Source: Orientallactaga sibirica
Lineage: Eukaryota > Chordata > Mammalia > Rodentia > Dipodidae
Reading direction: 5' to 3'
Assembly (NCBI GenBank): GCA_036365145.1
Contig: JAEOAD010000030.1
Span: 9,944,001-10,008,000 of the forward strand
Length of the DNA stretch: 64,000 nt
The translations under genes were made by a program, and so were the position numbers. This document shows positions 19,807-33,064 of the stretch, in pieces. Below the pieces are notes generated by a model. That model had not been told where the DNA came from. It worked only from the letters and a program-made list of their open reading frames with translations, and did no database searches. Position 1 is the stretch's first letter; each line of letters begins with the position of its first letter.

Positions 19807-21232
19807 CTTTTGTGCTTCTGAAAGTACCATAGAAAACTGAATTAATAATTTCTGGTTGTAGGTATTTTGAAACAAAATAAGTTTTACTTATATGCTTTTT
19901 GGCCAGGGTAGATAGTCATAAACAACATATTTAAATTCAAAATTGTTTCTACTTATACTCAAGTACTCAAGCACAATGAACATATGATTTGGTCTCCAAC
20001 TTGGCAGACTAAATGTTAACAATACAACTCAGACATTTTCATCCTGCATGTATGGGTTGAATGAAAATCTCTAATTCCCACAAAGATGCGACCTCTCATG
20101 TAAGATTTTTTTTTTTTCAGTCTTAATGAAAGCTGCACAGAAACTACTTGACAGTATTCTTCTCTGTTGGTAACATTCAATTCCCAGGATACAACAGGTT
20201 TTCAGATTTATTTTTCTGTCATAATGAAGAAAACAAGGATACTAAAACCTAGGAGAGCTTTTTATTGGACATCTTTCTTTCAAGGTAACAGTTCAGCAGT
20301 GGTTTGTTTAGCTGGAGCACTTTGTGAGACTGTAGTTTTCAAAATCAGAATGATATATTGTGAAGACCAGCTGCTCCAGTTCACAAGATTGTCCTCTTCC
20401 AGTAAAGCCTATCCTTTGCTTATAACAGTCAGAAGAAAATTAAAACCTTGCAGGATGATAAGTGATTTAAAAAACATTTCTCCTCAGTGTTGTGAATGTT
20501 GCCTTGTAATGCAGTGCACTTTCCTTGAACCAGAAATTGTTGGTCATAAAAGAATATGGGGAAAATGTTTAGATTCCCATTGAATTCTAGAACTTAGAAG
20601 GAACATTCCATTTTCACTGCTAAAGGTTAATAGCTGAGTATATGTCATAAATTGCAGTAAAGTAAAAGTTTTAGTTCTTTTACCACCAATAAACAGTTAC
20701 AATTTTTTACACATAAAAGCTGGAGACCATTTTCCTAATTGAAAATAACAGCTAAATGAATTTCTTGGCAATAAGAAAATGATTGCTTTTTAAAATCTTG
20801 TAAATATTTCTTTTTTATGTCATTGAAAAGAATAGATCATCTATTTCAACTGCCTTCTGGCACAAAACCATCTTTCATTTGTGAGCAGGGAATAAATATT
20901 ATTGCTCTTGGTAATTATGTTGATGTCATTTTTGGCTATTCATCATTGGTTTACACATGGCAGTGACCACCCTTACAGCAAGAGGGACTTGCTGCTGCCC
21001 CTCTATACAAAGGGAAGTCATGACATCATAGAAACAATCCCAGAATCTTCCAAGATTCATTGAGACTAAGATGAATTAGAAATGATCAAACCATGATAGC
21101 AAGTTCACTGTTGATTCTAGATCGTGACTTGAACAGCTTGTTTGTGTGAGAAGTTAGTTACATGCTTGTCTTCCATGTAGATGACTCCTTCAAAGTATGA
21201 GAAATTATCATTGTCTACAAAAGAAAATCTCT
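19807..21232. other. Largely unique sequence, one 138-codon open frame
   Basis: No repeat family is recognised. The longest plus-strand open frame, 20167-20583, has no domain or motif I know. It begins without a recognisable promoter context and lies in AT-rich DNA, so chance is the likeliest explanation. Sequence from 20640 to 20900 is 3'UTR-like in composition, but I cannot assign it to a gene. Confidence 0.35.
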
Positions 21233-21360
21233 GCCAGGAGTAGTGGCTCCTACCTATAATCCCAGCACTTGGGAGGCTGAGGTAGGAGAATCCCCATTAG
21301 TTCAAGGTCAACCTGAAGTTACAGAGTGTGTTCCAGGATAGCCTGCTTAAAAAGAGATAG
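21233..21360 (+). repeat. Older B1-type SINE
   Basis: The block gccaggagtagtggctccta ... aatcccagcacttgggaggc ... caaggtcaacctgaagttac is a diverged B1 monomer. It is followed immediately by a younger copy. Confidence 0.8.
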
Positions 21361-21368
21361 TGATTGGA

Positions 21369-21511
21369 GCTGGGCATGGTGGCGCCCAGCACTTGGGAGG
21401 CAGAAGTTGAAGGATTGCCATGAGTTCCAGGCCACCCTGAGACTACATAGTGAATTCCAGGTCAGCCTGAGCTAGAGTGAGACCCTACCTCAAAAAAAAA
21501 AAAAAAAAAAG
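21369..21511 (+). repeat. B1-type SINE with internal deletion
   Basis: It begins gctgggcatggtggcgccca, skips part of the left region, and ends in an 18 bp A-run. The flanking near-identical repeats aaaaagagatagtga and aaaaagagataatga show a separate insertion next to the older B1. Confidence 0.88.
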
Positions 21512-23140
21512 AGATAATGAGACAGATTGAGAAAGAGAGAGAGACTCATGGTTGTTCTGGATTTAGCTTAGAAATGTAACTTTTCTTGGAGAGTGGCATA
21601 CTGTCTTTTCTGTCAAAGGGTTAAAAAGATAGAGAAACTCAATTCTGGAAGGATGCTATTTTGTGGGAAGTCCCACTTCCTGAGTCATCTGTTCTTAAGA
21701 ACAAACGAGTCATAAACATCCAGAAGATTCAACAATCCTTGAAACCAAAGCTGCTAGTTCTGCATTTGGGTAAAGGTCTCTAAATCTTCCATTCCTCTGG
21801 CTTCACCTAAAGGTGAAACTGCCTCATTTTTATATTTAAGCCATTCATGCTAGATTGTGAGGTCAAGCTCTGACTAATCAAAATGAGATACAGAACCCTC
21901 ATATTAGGAGATTAAAATGCCACCAGAATTCCTTCTGGTGTGCTTTGAACTTTTTTTTTTTCCTGTACCCTACTACAGAATAACTTTGCCTTACCAGTAT
22001 ATATTTAGGATTGTGTGGTCCTTGTAGGATTCTTCTGAATCTAGACTCATTTCTAACATTACCCTAGTGAAGTCTAACAATCCTTGAAATATTTAGTTGT
22101 TTGGGCTTGTGCAAAAAAAAAAAAAAAAAAAAAAAAAAATGAGCTTGATTTTTTTCAGCCTGAATCTTCCCTAAACAGACTGACTATGACTCTTGTTTAT
22201 CTGGATGGCAAAATTGAGGACTCCTACCTTGACACTGTAAGGAAAACTTCCATCCAATCTCTAGATTCTCTCATCTGACAGAATAAATTAGAAAAGCCTG
22301 CTTCTCTTTGGTAGGCATTTAGAATGCCTCCATGTTAGATGAATATCTAGAAATCATCCCTTCACTACTGTAGCAGGAAGCATGTGATGGGTTCCAGATG
22401 TTTCTATGGGGCTGTTCTCCTCTGCCTTAATAGATTACATCAGGGAAACCAACAAGAAGGAACTGAGAAGTGAGCAGTCTCGTCTCTCCTTTCCCCTCCC
22501 TCATCTCTTCTCCTCATCCTCTTTCTCCTCCTCATCCTTTTCTTCTTTCTCTCCCATATCCCCCTGACTTTTTTTCCCTTTTATCTGTTTCTTTCCATCT
22601 CCTCCCATATTTTCTAAAAATTTGGAGGATTTGAAGGTTAACTAGAAGTCACATTTTATTGAGTCTCCCCACATCTTCATAACAACAGTTTGCTTTTGAG
22701 GCAGAAAGACTGGTAGGGAAAATTTCAAGTGTCACAAACTTGGGTGTCACATAGGAATATTCAGGGACATAGCATGAGAAGTGCCACAGCTTTTCCTGTG
22801 GATGAGCTTCCTACAGGTCTATTTTGGAAACTAGGTTGATTATTTTATTGCAGGTGTTATCCCTCCTCACCTTAAAATATAAAGCTAACAGTGTTCGCTA
22901 GAAAATTCCAGTGTCTCTAGATGCATCAGAGAAAATAATCTTGATATCTTGATAATAATCCAAACTCCCTCAATTCTCTAGTCAGTGTTAGGCACTTTTC
23001 ATAGGTTAGAAACAATGAGCTTCAAGATGAATTCATTGCCTGTTTTCAAACACGAAAGCCTGATATTGGTGAGAATACATGGTCCTTGCAGTACGAAGCA
23101 AGAAAAGAGTGAGGCCAGGCTACAGATCTGACTTTAACTG

Positions 23141-23195
<55 letters not shown>

Positions 23196-25654
23196 CGTAC
23201 TCCTATTGGTAGAAATATTCCCCCAGAGGCTGTTTTTGTCTCTCAATAGGACATCACTCAATCCCATGGAGTTTGCCCTTTGAGAGCTGCAAGAATGGGC
23301 TATAGCCTATGGGTTGCAGCATGCAGTGGCTGTGGGGACATTCATAGCAACAACTCCACAAGACTCCTCATGGCATGGATGAAGAATATGGATGGGGACA
23401 GGAGTATAGGACTTCTTGTAGTCATGGAGCTTAGAGACTGCTTTCTGTTCATTGCTCCCAAGCCTCAGTTCACCTGGGATATGCTGAAGATGATCTTTCT
23501 TAAAGGACTCCTCAAATGAGAGTGGAGAACTGAGAGGAAAGCAGGTACCCTGGTGCTAGGGGAGGCTTGCCTCCACGTCTTAAAACTCTGTAAACACCAC
23601 TTTCTTATTCTGTGGGTTCTCATCAAACTGTAGGAATATTAGACATATGCAAGATTCTACTGAGAAATTGGGGATATTATTAGGAAGGTATGAGCTTAGG
23701 GTTTTCCATACCATTCTCCTTCAACTAGCCATCCTATACTCATGATTTATTTTCCCAAGGGTTATGATCATTGGGGAAATAAAGTAAATAGATACTTTTG
23801 ACTCCCTTTTTGGTCATGAAAGGGAGCAGCCTTATGAAGCTTGGAAAGGACTGAGCTACTCCTTGTTACATTTCCATCATCCAGTCTGTCTTCCAAAGGA
23901 TGGAATGCATACAGACCTCCCACCACCAGTTTGTGCCTGATGTACAGCTGTCTTCCTGGACTTGCAGCTTTTAATCATTTTGAACACACTGCAAAAACAA
24001 CATAAGGCAGTTGGCAACATCCACTTTTTGAATAAAGTAAATTTGGAGATTAAATGTCTTTCCCAAAATCTTACAGCTTACAGAAGGGTCAGAAATCAAA
24101 CACTAGCCAATCTAATCCCAAAGCCGATGTCTCTATAATGCTACAATGTCTTGGTACTTTTAGAGCAATAGAAACCTCTCTGGTTTTATCCTACTTATAT
24201 GACTGAAACAGTTAAGTAAGTGATCATGTTTCTACTGTCACTGGTACAATAGCATACTAAAGCAGGATCATAATAGAAGGTTCCACAGACTCACCACTGT
24301 GTGTTAAAAAAGACAAAATTTTGGGTCGAAATAAACTCCACAGAGGATGCTGAACATGCATCTATGATGCCAAGTCACAAGGAAGTTTCTTTTTAAAGTA
24401 ATATTTACTGCTTTTTAACCTATTTATAAAAGTAATTCAAAATCATTGAGGGGAGAAAAGCCCTAGGAAAACATGATAACCACCCATAATATTAACATAA
24501 TGGCACAGATAGTTTTAATTTTACAATAGTACATATAAACATTTTAAAACAAAATTAACTATTTTACATATATATGTATATATAACCTTAAAAATTATTT
24601 CATTCTCTGTGACCATATGGCCACCTCTCAACCATCTCCTTTTCCATCACTGCCCACTGGGAGGATTTCTTTTCCCAATGTTCAGAATTCCCCTTAAATG
24701 GGGCAATCATGATGGCAAGAGTCAATTTAAAGCTGGTCCTAGCATATGGTACAAAGCCATCTGTAAATCTGACCTCAGTGGTTTTGTCCTTTGTCAGCTG
24801 GTCATTAAGAATTTATCATAAGATCATTGGGACAAGCTGAGGACATGCTCCCAAGAAGGTCAGTGTAAACCCTCTGAATTAATGAGTATTTTGCTCATTT
24901 GCCTGACTGATGCCTACAGGAACTGCTAGGTATTAACCTGCATATATCATCTTTCTGTAATGGTTGAGTGCTTTTTGGAATTTCTAACATTATAACCAAA
25001 TAGGTCAGGTAACACCCCATTCATTAATGGCAAGTATGGGATGTCTGGTGTCTTATGGCTACTAGTGTCCACCAGAATCTGGTGGCAAGCCAGGGACTAT
25101 TCCTTTAAAGAAAAAGTATTATTGGAAGTATAGATTTACTCATAAGTCTTGAAAGTGTTTTGGTTCTTTTAAACCATTTTTATTGTGGTGGTAAAATAAA
25201 TGTGTGACAGTTTTGTGGGGGCGAGACATGAACAATCATTTATGCACCCTAGAGAGGGTTCTGATGACATTCCAAAGAAACAATTTTACCCAAGTCCAGC
25301 TTAGTAAATCTGTGAGGTCTTTTTTTTTTTTTTTTGGAGGAGGTTACTTACAGGAGTGTGGATGAAGGACTAATTATGATAGCATGATGACTGCTTCACT
25401 GAAAAGCACACCTCAGCATAGGTGAAGACTCAGCAAAGCTACATCCCCAAGCTGTTCCTTTGTACAACCTGGATGCAGCTCAGCCAGTAGGAGGGCCTCT
25501 CCTTCTCAATAATGCTTACTGCTTATATAACCTTGGGGAGGGGCCTTGTGACTCTTGTAAGATTCAGGAGCTTCCTGAGACTTGTAAATATATATCCTGA
25601 GCCTTGAATGTTTCAAGTTAAAGGAAATAGCTCCACAACATTTATAAAATTTAC
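21512..25654. other. Mostly unique, gene-free sequence with simple repeats
   Basis: I see no recognisable gene or transposon. It contains an A-run at 22113-22139, a pyrimidine-rich stretch at about 22470-22620, the (TG)n at 23144-23194 and a T-run near 25319-25336. Short open frames such as 23280-23519 and 24609-24821 lack recognisable motifs. If the window holds conserved regulatory DNA, this segment and 19807-21232 are the best places to look. Confidence 0.4.
23144..23194. repeat. (TG)n microsatellite
   Basis: Perfect dinucleotide run of about 25 units. Confidence 0.98.
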
Positions 25655-25820
25655 TACCAGAATTATTTGAATGTATACAGTTCAGGGGTATCTTAAGCAG
25701 ACAACCAACTTCACCATCCATCTCCAAAACACTTCATCTTACAAAACTGAAACTGTACATTAAATTATAATTTCCCGTCCTCATCTCCCCCTAGCCATAG
25801 CACATATTGTCTCTTTAAAT

Positions 25821-26085
25821 ATTTTTATTTATTTCTACTTATTTTTAATTCTTTTTAGAGAATGTGAGAGAAGGAGAGAGAGAGAGACAGAGAGAGAATT
25901 GGCATGCCAGGGTCTCAGCCACTACAATCAAATGCCAGATGGTTATACCACCTGGTGGGCACGTGTGACCTTGCACTTGCCTCACCTTTGTGCATCTGGC
26001 TAACCTGGGTTTGGAGATTCAAGCATGGGTCCTTAGGCTTCATAAGCAAGTGCCTTAACTGCTAAGCCATCTCTCCAGCCCATGC
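25821..26085 (-). repeat. DIP-like SINE
   Basis: The minus-strand copy ends in ctaagccatctctccagccc on the plus strand. It is flanked by ctctttaaat at 25811-25820 and 26086-26095, and is inserted in the ancient L1. Confidence 0.88.
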
Positions 26086-26105
26086 CTCTTTAAATTTAAC
26101 TATTA

Positions 26106-26335
26106 GGGCTGGAGAAATTGATCAGCAGTCAAAAACACTACCTTGCAAAGCCTGATAGCCTGGATTTGATTCCCTTAGTATTCACATAAAGCTAGATGCA
26201 CAAAGTATCACATGTATCTTGAATTGGTTTTGGTTTGCAATGCCAGAAGGACCTGGTATGCCCATTCTCTTTCTCTCTCTTGCAGTCTCTCTCCCTCCCT
26301 TCCTGCAAATAAAATATTTAAAATAAATAAATAAA
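26106..26335 (+). repeat. DIP-like SINE, diverged
   Basis: The head gggctggagaaattgatcag, the middle gctagatgcacaaag and the ctctctccctccc tail are clear. Imperfect flanking repeats (aaatttaactatta and aaatttagctatca) support a separate insertion. Confidence 0.82.
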
Positions 26336-26835
26336 TTTAGCTATCATGTGAATGAAATTATCACTTTGTGACTAGTTTATTTCACTAACCATAATGTTCT
26401 CAAGGTTCATCCACTTTGTTCAGAATATCCTTTTTGTGAAAGTTCAATAATACTTTTGTTGTAATATATAGTCCATAATGCTTATCTGTTCATCTATTTA
26501 AAAATGTAGGCTGCTCTCACATTTAGCTTTTATGAATAAAGGTGATGTGAACATAAGTTTATAAGTGTCTCTTCAAGTCCCTATTTTAAATTCTTTGGAT
26601 TTTGTACTTATAAATATGATCATTACACTATCTGGTAGTTCTATTTTTACTTTTCTTAGGAACAGCCCTATTGGTTTCTACAGTTTCTAGACCATTTTGC
26701 ATTGTCACTAAAAATATAACAATATTCCAACTTCTACATATCCTTGTCAAAACTTATTTTCTGTTTTTATGAGCATAGCATCCCTAATAGACAGGGAAGC
26801 AAATCCTTATATTTGAGCTTCTCTTTTGTGGTGTG

Positions 26836-26902
26836 GGGATAAAGCTCAGAGCCTCATGCATGCTAGGTGAGCATCTACCACTGAGCTGCATCTCCAAACC
26901 TT
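26836..26902 (-). repeat. ID-like SINE fragment
   Basis: The plus-strand text cctcatgcatgctaggtgag ... ctaccactgagctgcatctc is the reverse complement of an ID or B4 head derived from tRNA. There is no tail and the copy is diverged. Confidence 0.65.
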
Positions 26903-26912
26903 ACTGCTGCAG

Positions 26913-27690
26913 GTTTTTTAAATCTTTTATTGGCCACTTCCATAAATATAGACAAAATACCATGATCACAATCCCCTTCCACCACTCTCCCTTTTCCCCC
27001 TCCTAAGTCTCCCCTCTGCTGAATCACTTATTCTTTCTAACTAGAGTCTCTTTTAGTGTGATACCATCATTTTTTCCCTCCTATTTTGTAGGTCTTGTGT
27101 AGGTAATATTAGCCACTATGAGGTCATGAAGGCCATAATGTGTCAGGATGACAGCATTGCAAGCTTCTTTTGTCTTATATTCTTTTCGCCACCTCTTTCA
27201 CAATGGTCTATGAGCCTTCAAGGATAGAGATGTCTCACTTTGTGCTGAACACTCCACTGGCACTTCTTTTCAGACCTATGGTGAGTTTTGAGTCAACCCA
27301 GCAGTCACCACTATCTGAAAAAAGAATCTTCTCTAACCAAATGTGAAAGTAGCACTTATATATGGGCATAAAGGTCAGTATTTAGAGGGAAGTTTGTGGG
27401 CATAATATATCCATTTAGCCAGACAACAGTACTAGTTTCCCCCTTAGTGCTTATGACCTCCCAAGCCATAAGCTTTTTATTAGGTTTTCAATATCAGGAA
27501 TGAATTCCCTCATGTGGAGCATGCCTTTTCTTTGTTTTTACCCTTATAGCAACATTAATTATGACATGCTCACACAAGTCCCCTTCCAGACATTTCCTGT
27601 CAGTTTTTAGTTGGCTTGAACTCATCAGATCCGATTCATCAGGAAGTGTATGTACAGAGCAGCCCCTGAGATCTGGCACAGTTAAAGTAC
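26913..27690 (-). mobile_element. 5'-truncated L1 3'UTR (attgacaactt family, diverged)
   Basis: The start tttttaaatcttttattggc and the following pyrimidine-rich and tatgaggtc blocks parallel 3664-4566 and 37356-38270. The copy is more diverged than those. The right edge is approximate. Confidence 0.75.
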
Positions 27691-28210
27691 TTTTCTATTC
27701 TTTTTCAGGAAAATAGCTTACTTTGATATCATAGCCTTGGTTCAATTATTATGTTTTTTGAATATACTACTTCACTATTGTCTTACCCTTATGTGCTGTA
27801 ACTTGGAAGTTTGGTTAATTTTCTTGCATTTTAAGGTAGTACACCTTTTTTTGAGAGCAGTGAGAAAATTCTTATCTTTATAACCTGATAACTTTACTAG
27901 GCTATATTCTGTATGTGATCATGCTGCACAAATTGTCCCTATACCCAGGAGGCTCCTGCATTGTATAGATTCCATTGTCATTTTATATTTAGACATTATG
28001 CTTAAATTATCATTTTACAAATCAATTCTATTTTATTGTTTGTCTTTTCTTTTTTAGGCATATGATAGCACCTGCTTTGCTTTATTCACTTTTTCTCAAA
28101 CTCGTACTTTTTATGCATTTTAACTATTCACACTTAAATGAACTCAGTTATATTCACTGATCAACACTTAAAATTTATGTTTAGCTTCTGTGGATCAGAG
28201 AAGCATGAGT
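27691..28210. other. Unassigned AT-rich sequence
   Basis: Nothing recognisable. It may be older L1 sequence, but I cannot match it. Confidence 0.3.
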
Positions 28211-28321
28211 TTCCTTCCTTCCTTTCTCCCTTCCTTCCTTTCTTCTTTCCTTCCTTCCTTCCTTCCTTCCTTCCTTCCTTCCTTCCTTCCTTCCTTCCTT
28301 CCTTCCTTCCTTCCTTCCTTC
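28211..28321. repeat. (CCTT)n microsatellite
   Basis: Tetranucleotide repeat, imperfect at 28226-28245, then essentially perfect to 28321. Confidence 0.97.
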
Positions 28322-28329
28322 CAATTAGC

Positions 28330-31135
28330 TTATATTAATTGTGCAAAATAATGGTATTCTTTGTAAATTTTCATATATGCCCATTAAATTACATACTTTG
28401 ATCATCTTAAGCTTCCCCTTTCCACTCTATTATCCTTCCAACCTCCCTTCCCTTCCCTTTCACTTCTTTTTCCTCCTAGATTCCACAGGTGAGGAAGAAA
28501 ATAAGCAATACTAGTCTAAGTGTGGATATTCTCCACATTACATGATGACTTCTAGATTAATTCATTTTTTCTGAAAATAGTATAATTTCATTTTCTTTGT
28601 GGCTGAATAAAACTCTGTTGAGTATATATACCACATTTTCTATACTCATTCATTGGTTGATGGATATCTAGGCTGATTCCACATCTTGTAATTGTGACTA
28701 TTGTCACAGTGAACATGGGTGTTCAGGTATCTGTTGTATTTGACTGGTATTCCTTCCCAGTGGTAGTATACTTGGGTCATGTAGTAGTTCTTTCTATCTT
28801 CAGTTTTTGAAGAATCTCCACACTGATTACCAGATTGGCTGTACTAGTTTACATTACAACCACCACTTATAGATTCTCCCTTTGCCCAACATTCTCATGA
28901 ACACTTACTGGTTTTTGTTTTCTTGTAATAGCCATTAGGACTCAGAGAAACAGAATTTCAATATAGTTTTTATTTGTATTTTCTTGATATCTAAAGATGT
29001 TGATCAGATCTATAGATTGCTTTTCACAATATGGCAACTTTCAAAATACTAGTTCTGCCAGTCAATGGGCATGGCAGATCTTCTATCTTTTTATGACTTC
29101 TTTTTTGTAGCATTTTATAATTTTCCTTGCACAAATCTTTCATGTCCTTGATTATAGTTATTCCTAGATATTTTAGGCTATTGTAAATGGGATTGTTTCC
29201 TTAAGCTTTCTCAGTCTGTTCATGTTTAATATATAGCAAAGCTAATGATTTTTGTATGTTTATTTTCTATCATGGTACTTTAGTGAAAATGTCAAATCTA
29301 AGGCTCTTCTGTGGTGTTTTTAGGGTACTTTAAATATGGGATCATATCATCTGCAGGTAGTGACAATTTGGCTTTTTATTTCCTACTTGTATCAGTTTTA
29401 TTTCTTCCCCTACCTTATGAGTACGATTCCAAACAATGTATTGAATTAAATAATAAAAGTGTGCACCCTTGTCTTAATCCTGGCTTTAGTGAAAATACTT
29501 TCAGTATTTCCCCATTGAATAAAATGGTAACTCTAAGTCATATATAGCCTTCATTATGTTTAGTTATGATTCATCTATTCCTAATTTCATTAAAGTTTTT
29601 ACCATGAAAGGATGCTGAAATTTGTCATAGGCTTTTACTTAATCTATTGAGTTGCTTTATAAATTTTGTATGTGTTTAACCATCCTTGCACCCCTGAAAT
29701 AAAACCAACTTCGACATGATCTGTGATCATTTTTATATGTTGATGAATCCAGTTTACAAGTATTTGGTTAAGAATTTTGGCATCTATGTTCATCAAAGAA
29801 CTTAGCATATAGTTTTCTTTTTCATTTTGTCTTTATTTGATTTTACTGGCTTCATAAAGTGACTTTGGAAGTATTCTTTCCTGGTGTATTTTATGGAATA
29901 GTTTGAGGAATATTCATGTTAGTTCTTCCCTAAAGACCTGACAGAAGCTAGGCATGATGGTAAAGGCCTATAATCTTAGCACTTGAGAGGTTGAGGCTGG
30001 AAAATTGTGAGTTAGAGGCCAACTTAGGCTACATAGCAGTTCCAGGTTAACCTGTGCTATATATATTGGGATTCTACCTCAAAACCATAAATAAAATGAA
30101 GATATAATAGAATTTGTCTGTGAATCTTTCTGTTCTTCCTTAGTTGTTGTTGTTATTATTATTATTATTTATGCTACCACTACTTCAGTAAAAATGTTCA
30201 TTAGTGGTCTGTCTAGGTGCCTTATGTCCTCTTGGTTCAAATTTAGTAGGTTATATATATCTAGGAATTTATCCATTTCATTAATGTTTTCTAACTTATT
30301 GGTATGTCAGTTCTCAAAATATTCTCTATTTGACATCTATGGATATTAGAATCATATCTTATAATATCCTCCTTTTCATCTTACTTTTTTTTATTCTTTC
30401 TATTGATTTTGCTTAGTTTTGGCTACAGGCTTGCTAATCTGTCCAAACCAGTTTTAGTTTCATTTACATTTTTTCTTTTAGTCTTCATTTGATCTCTATT
30501 ATTTCTTTCCTTCTACTAATTTGGGGCTTGGCTTATTCTTGCCATTCTAAGACCTTGTATCACTAAGGTATTTATTTAAGACCTGCCTGAATTTCAGACA
30601 TGTTTTTTCATAACCATAAGCTTCCTTAATAAATACTTCTTCCTGTGTCTACTAAGTTGTTTTATTTTTCATTTGATTCATTTTAATTCCTTCCCATTTC
30701 TTCATGGACTCACTGATTATTCACAAGTGTATTGTCCAATATTCATGTGTTTGTATGTTTTTCTCTATTCTCTTGTTGTTGACTTCAGTTTTATTTCATC
30801 ATGAACTGATGAGATACAATAAAATGTTTCAGGTTTTTTTTTGTATTTGTTAAATTTTGTTTTATGCCCTATGTAATAAAGTTCCATGAGCTGCTGAGAT
30901 TTTAGAATGTGTATTCCACCTCTTTTGGATGGGATAGTCTGTTAAATCCATCTGATTTATGGTGTTCTTTGACTCTAGAGGTTCTGTTGAAATTTTTATT
31001 TGAATTTTCTATTGATTGATGAGACTGCAATAACAAAATTGTTGCTATTATTGTATCTGAACCTTTCTGTCCCTTTATATCCAGTAGTACTAGTTTTATG
31101 AGAGAATAGGTGCACCAACATGTTGTACATATATA
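28330..31135 (-). mobile_element. Older rodent L1, ORF2 remnant
   Basis: Minus-strand ORF2 homology runs almost throughout. The C-terminal part is at about 28560-28990. The reverse transcriptase region is near 29100-29900, where the plus strand reads gggatcatatcatctgcagg, complementary to the codons around the catalytic ADD motif. The N-terminal part follows to about 31130. It is heavily mutated with no long frame. A B1 interrupts it at 29946-30090. Confidence 0.8.
29946..30092 (+). repeat. B1-type SINE, diverged
   Basis: The blocks gctaggcatgatggtaaagg ... cacttgagaggttgaggctg ... gattctacctcaaaacc fit B1. It is inserted in the older L1, opposite in orientation. Confidence 0.82.
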
Positions 31136-31144
31136 AAATGGAAA

Positions 31145-31305
31145 TAATTATAACTTTTAAAATTTTTATTTATTTGAAAGAGAGAGAGAGAGAGAATAGG
31201 TACAAACTCCAAATACATGCACCACCTTGTGCATCTGGCTTACGTGGGTCCTTTGGCTTCACAGGCAAATGCTTTAAATGTCAAGCCATCTCTCCAGCCC
31301 TCATT
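31145..31305 (-). repeat. DIP-like SINE, shortened
   Basis: The A-rich and (GA)n end is at 31150-31200 and ctcacaggcaaatgc-type and gccatctctccagccc ends lie toward 31300. The middle is shorter than in full copies. Confidence 0.8.
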
Positions 31306-31309
31306 ATAT

Positions 31310-31624
31310 CTTTTTGATGGTTTGTTTCTTTATTAATATGTAGTTGTATTTTTGAGGCAGAGTTGTATGTAGCTCAAGCTGGTCTCAACATTACTCTGTA
31401 GCTGAGGAGGACCTTATATTCTTGATTCTCCTTCCTCCACTTTCCAGGTGCTAGGATGACAGGTATGCATGGCTGTAGTGATCTTATTCATCTCTTCTGA
31501 ATTTAGATTGAAATCTACTCTGATAATACCATTGCTACTCTGCTTACTTTTGCCTTCCATTTGCTTAGAATATCATCTTTCCACCCCTTTTCCTTCAGTC
31601 TGTATGTATCTTTGGAAGTAAGTT
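31310..31624 (-). mobile_element. L1 endonuclease-region remnant with embedded old B1
   Basis: The stretch 31350-31480 reads as a diverged minus-strand B1 (gtagctcaagctggtctcaa ... aggtgctaggatgacaggta). The flanks, for example tagattgaaatctactctga, match the minus-strand endonuclease part of L1 ORF2. Confidence 0.65.
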
Positions 31625-33064
31625 GAATTTCTTTTTATTATTAAGTAGAAACTTTGTATGGACATATCATGTGTTGGTACCATTATTTCCCTCCTCCCTA
31701 CCCCCATTCCACTGAGGGCCCTCCTTAGTGGGATTACTGGTATTCGCCATGGAGTTGTAGGTTATGAGTTGTGAGAGCAACAGTCATTGATGGGGGGCAA
31801 TACCTCTGGATATTCATTCCCACCCTGTGGCTCTTAGATTCTTTCTGCCCCCTCTTCCAAAAAATTCCCTGAGCCTTTGTGGGTGTGATTTAAGTCTACT
31901 TTGGTGTTTAGCTCTCAGCAGCTTCCAGATTTCTGCTTTGGTGTGTTTTGAGTATTCTCAATGTATCTCCATTAACCTGGCACAGGTTGTCAGGCTTGCT
32001 GTGGAAACAACACACTTGTGCATTTCCCCAAATCCCCTGTGGTTTCACGTGGGCCCTAGCTGCTGTGCTAGGAGTGTTTTATCTCCTGTCTATTATTGTC
32101 TTGTTGATAGATTTTATTTGTCCTTGGTTCTCACTGCTTACTGAAAAAGAAAAACAGATTCTCCAAAGTGAGATTAGGATAGGTTAAAGGGGATAAGCAT
32201 TGTTAATTTAGAGATAGTTTGATGGGTGTATCCTGACTTTTGGCCAAAGACTAATGGGAGCTTCTTATTGGGGTCCATAATTTTGGTCTCCATAGGATTC
32301 TGATTTGGTTCCCATTTCCAGCTACAGGTTCCTTTCCACTGAGTGTATCTCTTAGCCAATCAGAGAGCCATTGGTTACCCACTAAGGCCCTGTGCCACTA
32401 TTGCACAGGTGTGTACATCTTGTCAGGATGGTTGCTTTCATAAAGCAGGATCTCCTGCTTGCTCACAACTTTGTTGGTCATATTCCCCCAGCAGCTCATG
32501 TAGTGCTACTGTATGGACTATCTAGGAACTGGATTGCTTCCATATTCCATATTGATGTTCTGCATTGGCAGTATGTGTTGTCTTCAGCCATTTGGTTTTA
32601 CCCTTTACCTCAGATTGGTAATCAAGTGCTTTGACAGAAGCCTGTCTTGTTTTGGGCACCTTGTTGGTCTCTCTGATCAATAGCTCAACATGGGTTATAA
32701 CCAATTTCTAGTATTGAGAGTTACAAACAAGAGCCAAATTTTTAGGGTTAGGCTTCATCCCACCCTCTCCAGGGCCCTTCTTACCAGACCATCTCTCCAT
32801 GTTCCTTTGGGGGTTATATCTTTTAGTCTGCTATCTGGGAGGAAGGTTTCTATGGTACCAATTCATTTTGGATTTGGTTTTGTGTGTATCTCTCCCTTGT
32901 CCTCCCATTCCTCTCTCCCAAACCCTTCCATCCCACTTATTATCTGTCCTTCCAGTTGCTTGTCAGGTGTGTCTGCAATTCAAGATGTTCCAGTTTAGGA
33001 ACTGCAGATGAGTGAGAACATATGGCATTTGTCTTTCCATGATTGTGTTTGTGTGAGTATGATC
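31625..33064 (-). mobile_element. L1 3'UTR (second family)
   Basis: It has a different terminus (tttctttttattattaagtag) from the attgacaactt family. The remainder aligns in reverse with the 3'UTR of the full-length element at 15500-16600, including the ccactattgcac block and the pyrimidine tract near 32880-32960. It continues into ORF2 at about 33065. Confidence 0.82.

Larger units (their letters stand above)
25655..26830 (-). mobile_element. Ancient L1 (L1M-like) 3' end, interrupted by two SINEs
   Basis: Blocks at 25655-25810 (caccatccatctccaaaaca ... cttacaaaactgaaactgta) and 26345-26830 (ctcaaggttcatccactttg ... tttatgaataaaggtgatgtg) match, on the minus strand, the end of ORF2 and 3'UTR of old mammalian L1s. 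Such copies are shared across placental mammals, so this insertion predates rodents. Confidence 0.75.

Noticed and set aside
23046..23267. Minus-strand frame with a Thr-His repeat
   Set aside because: Translation of the (TG)n microsatellite.
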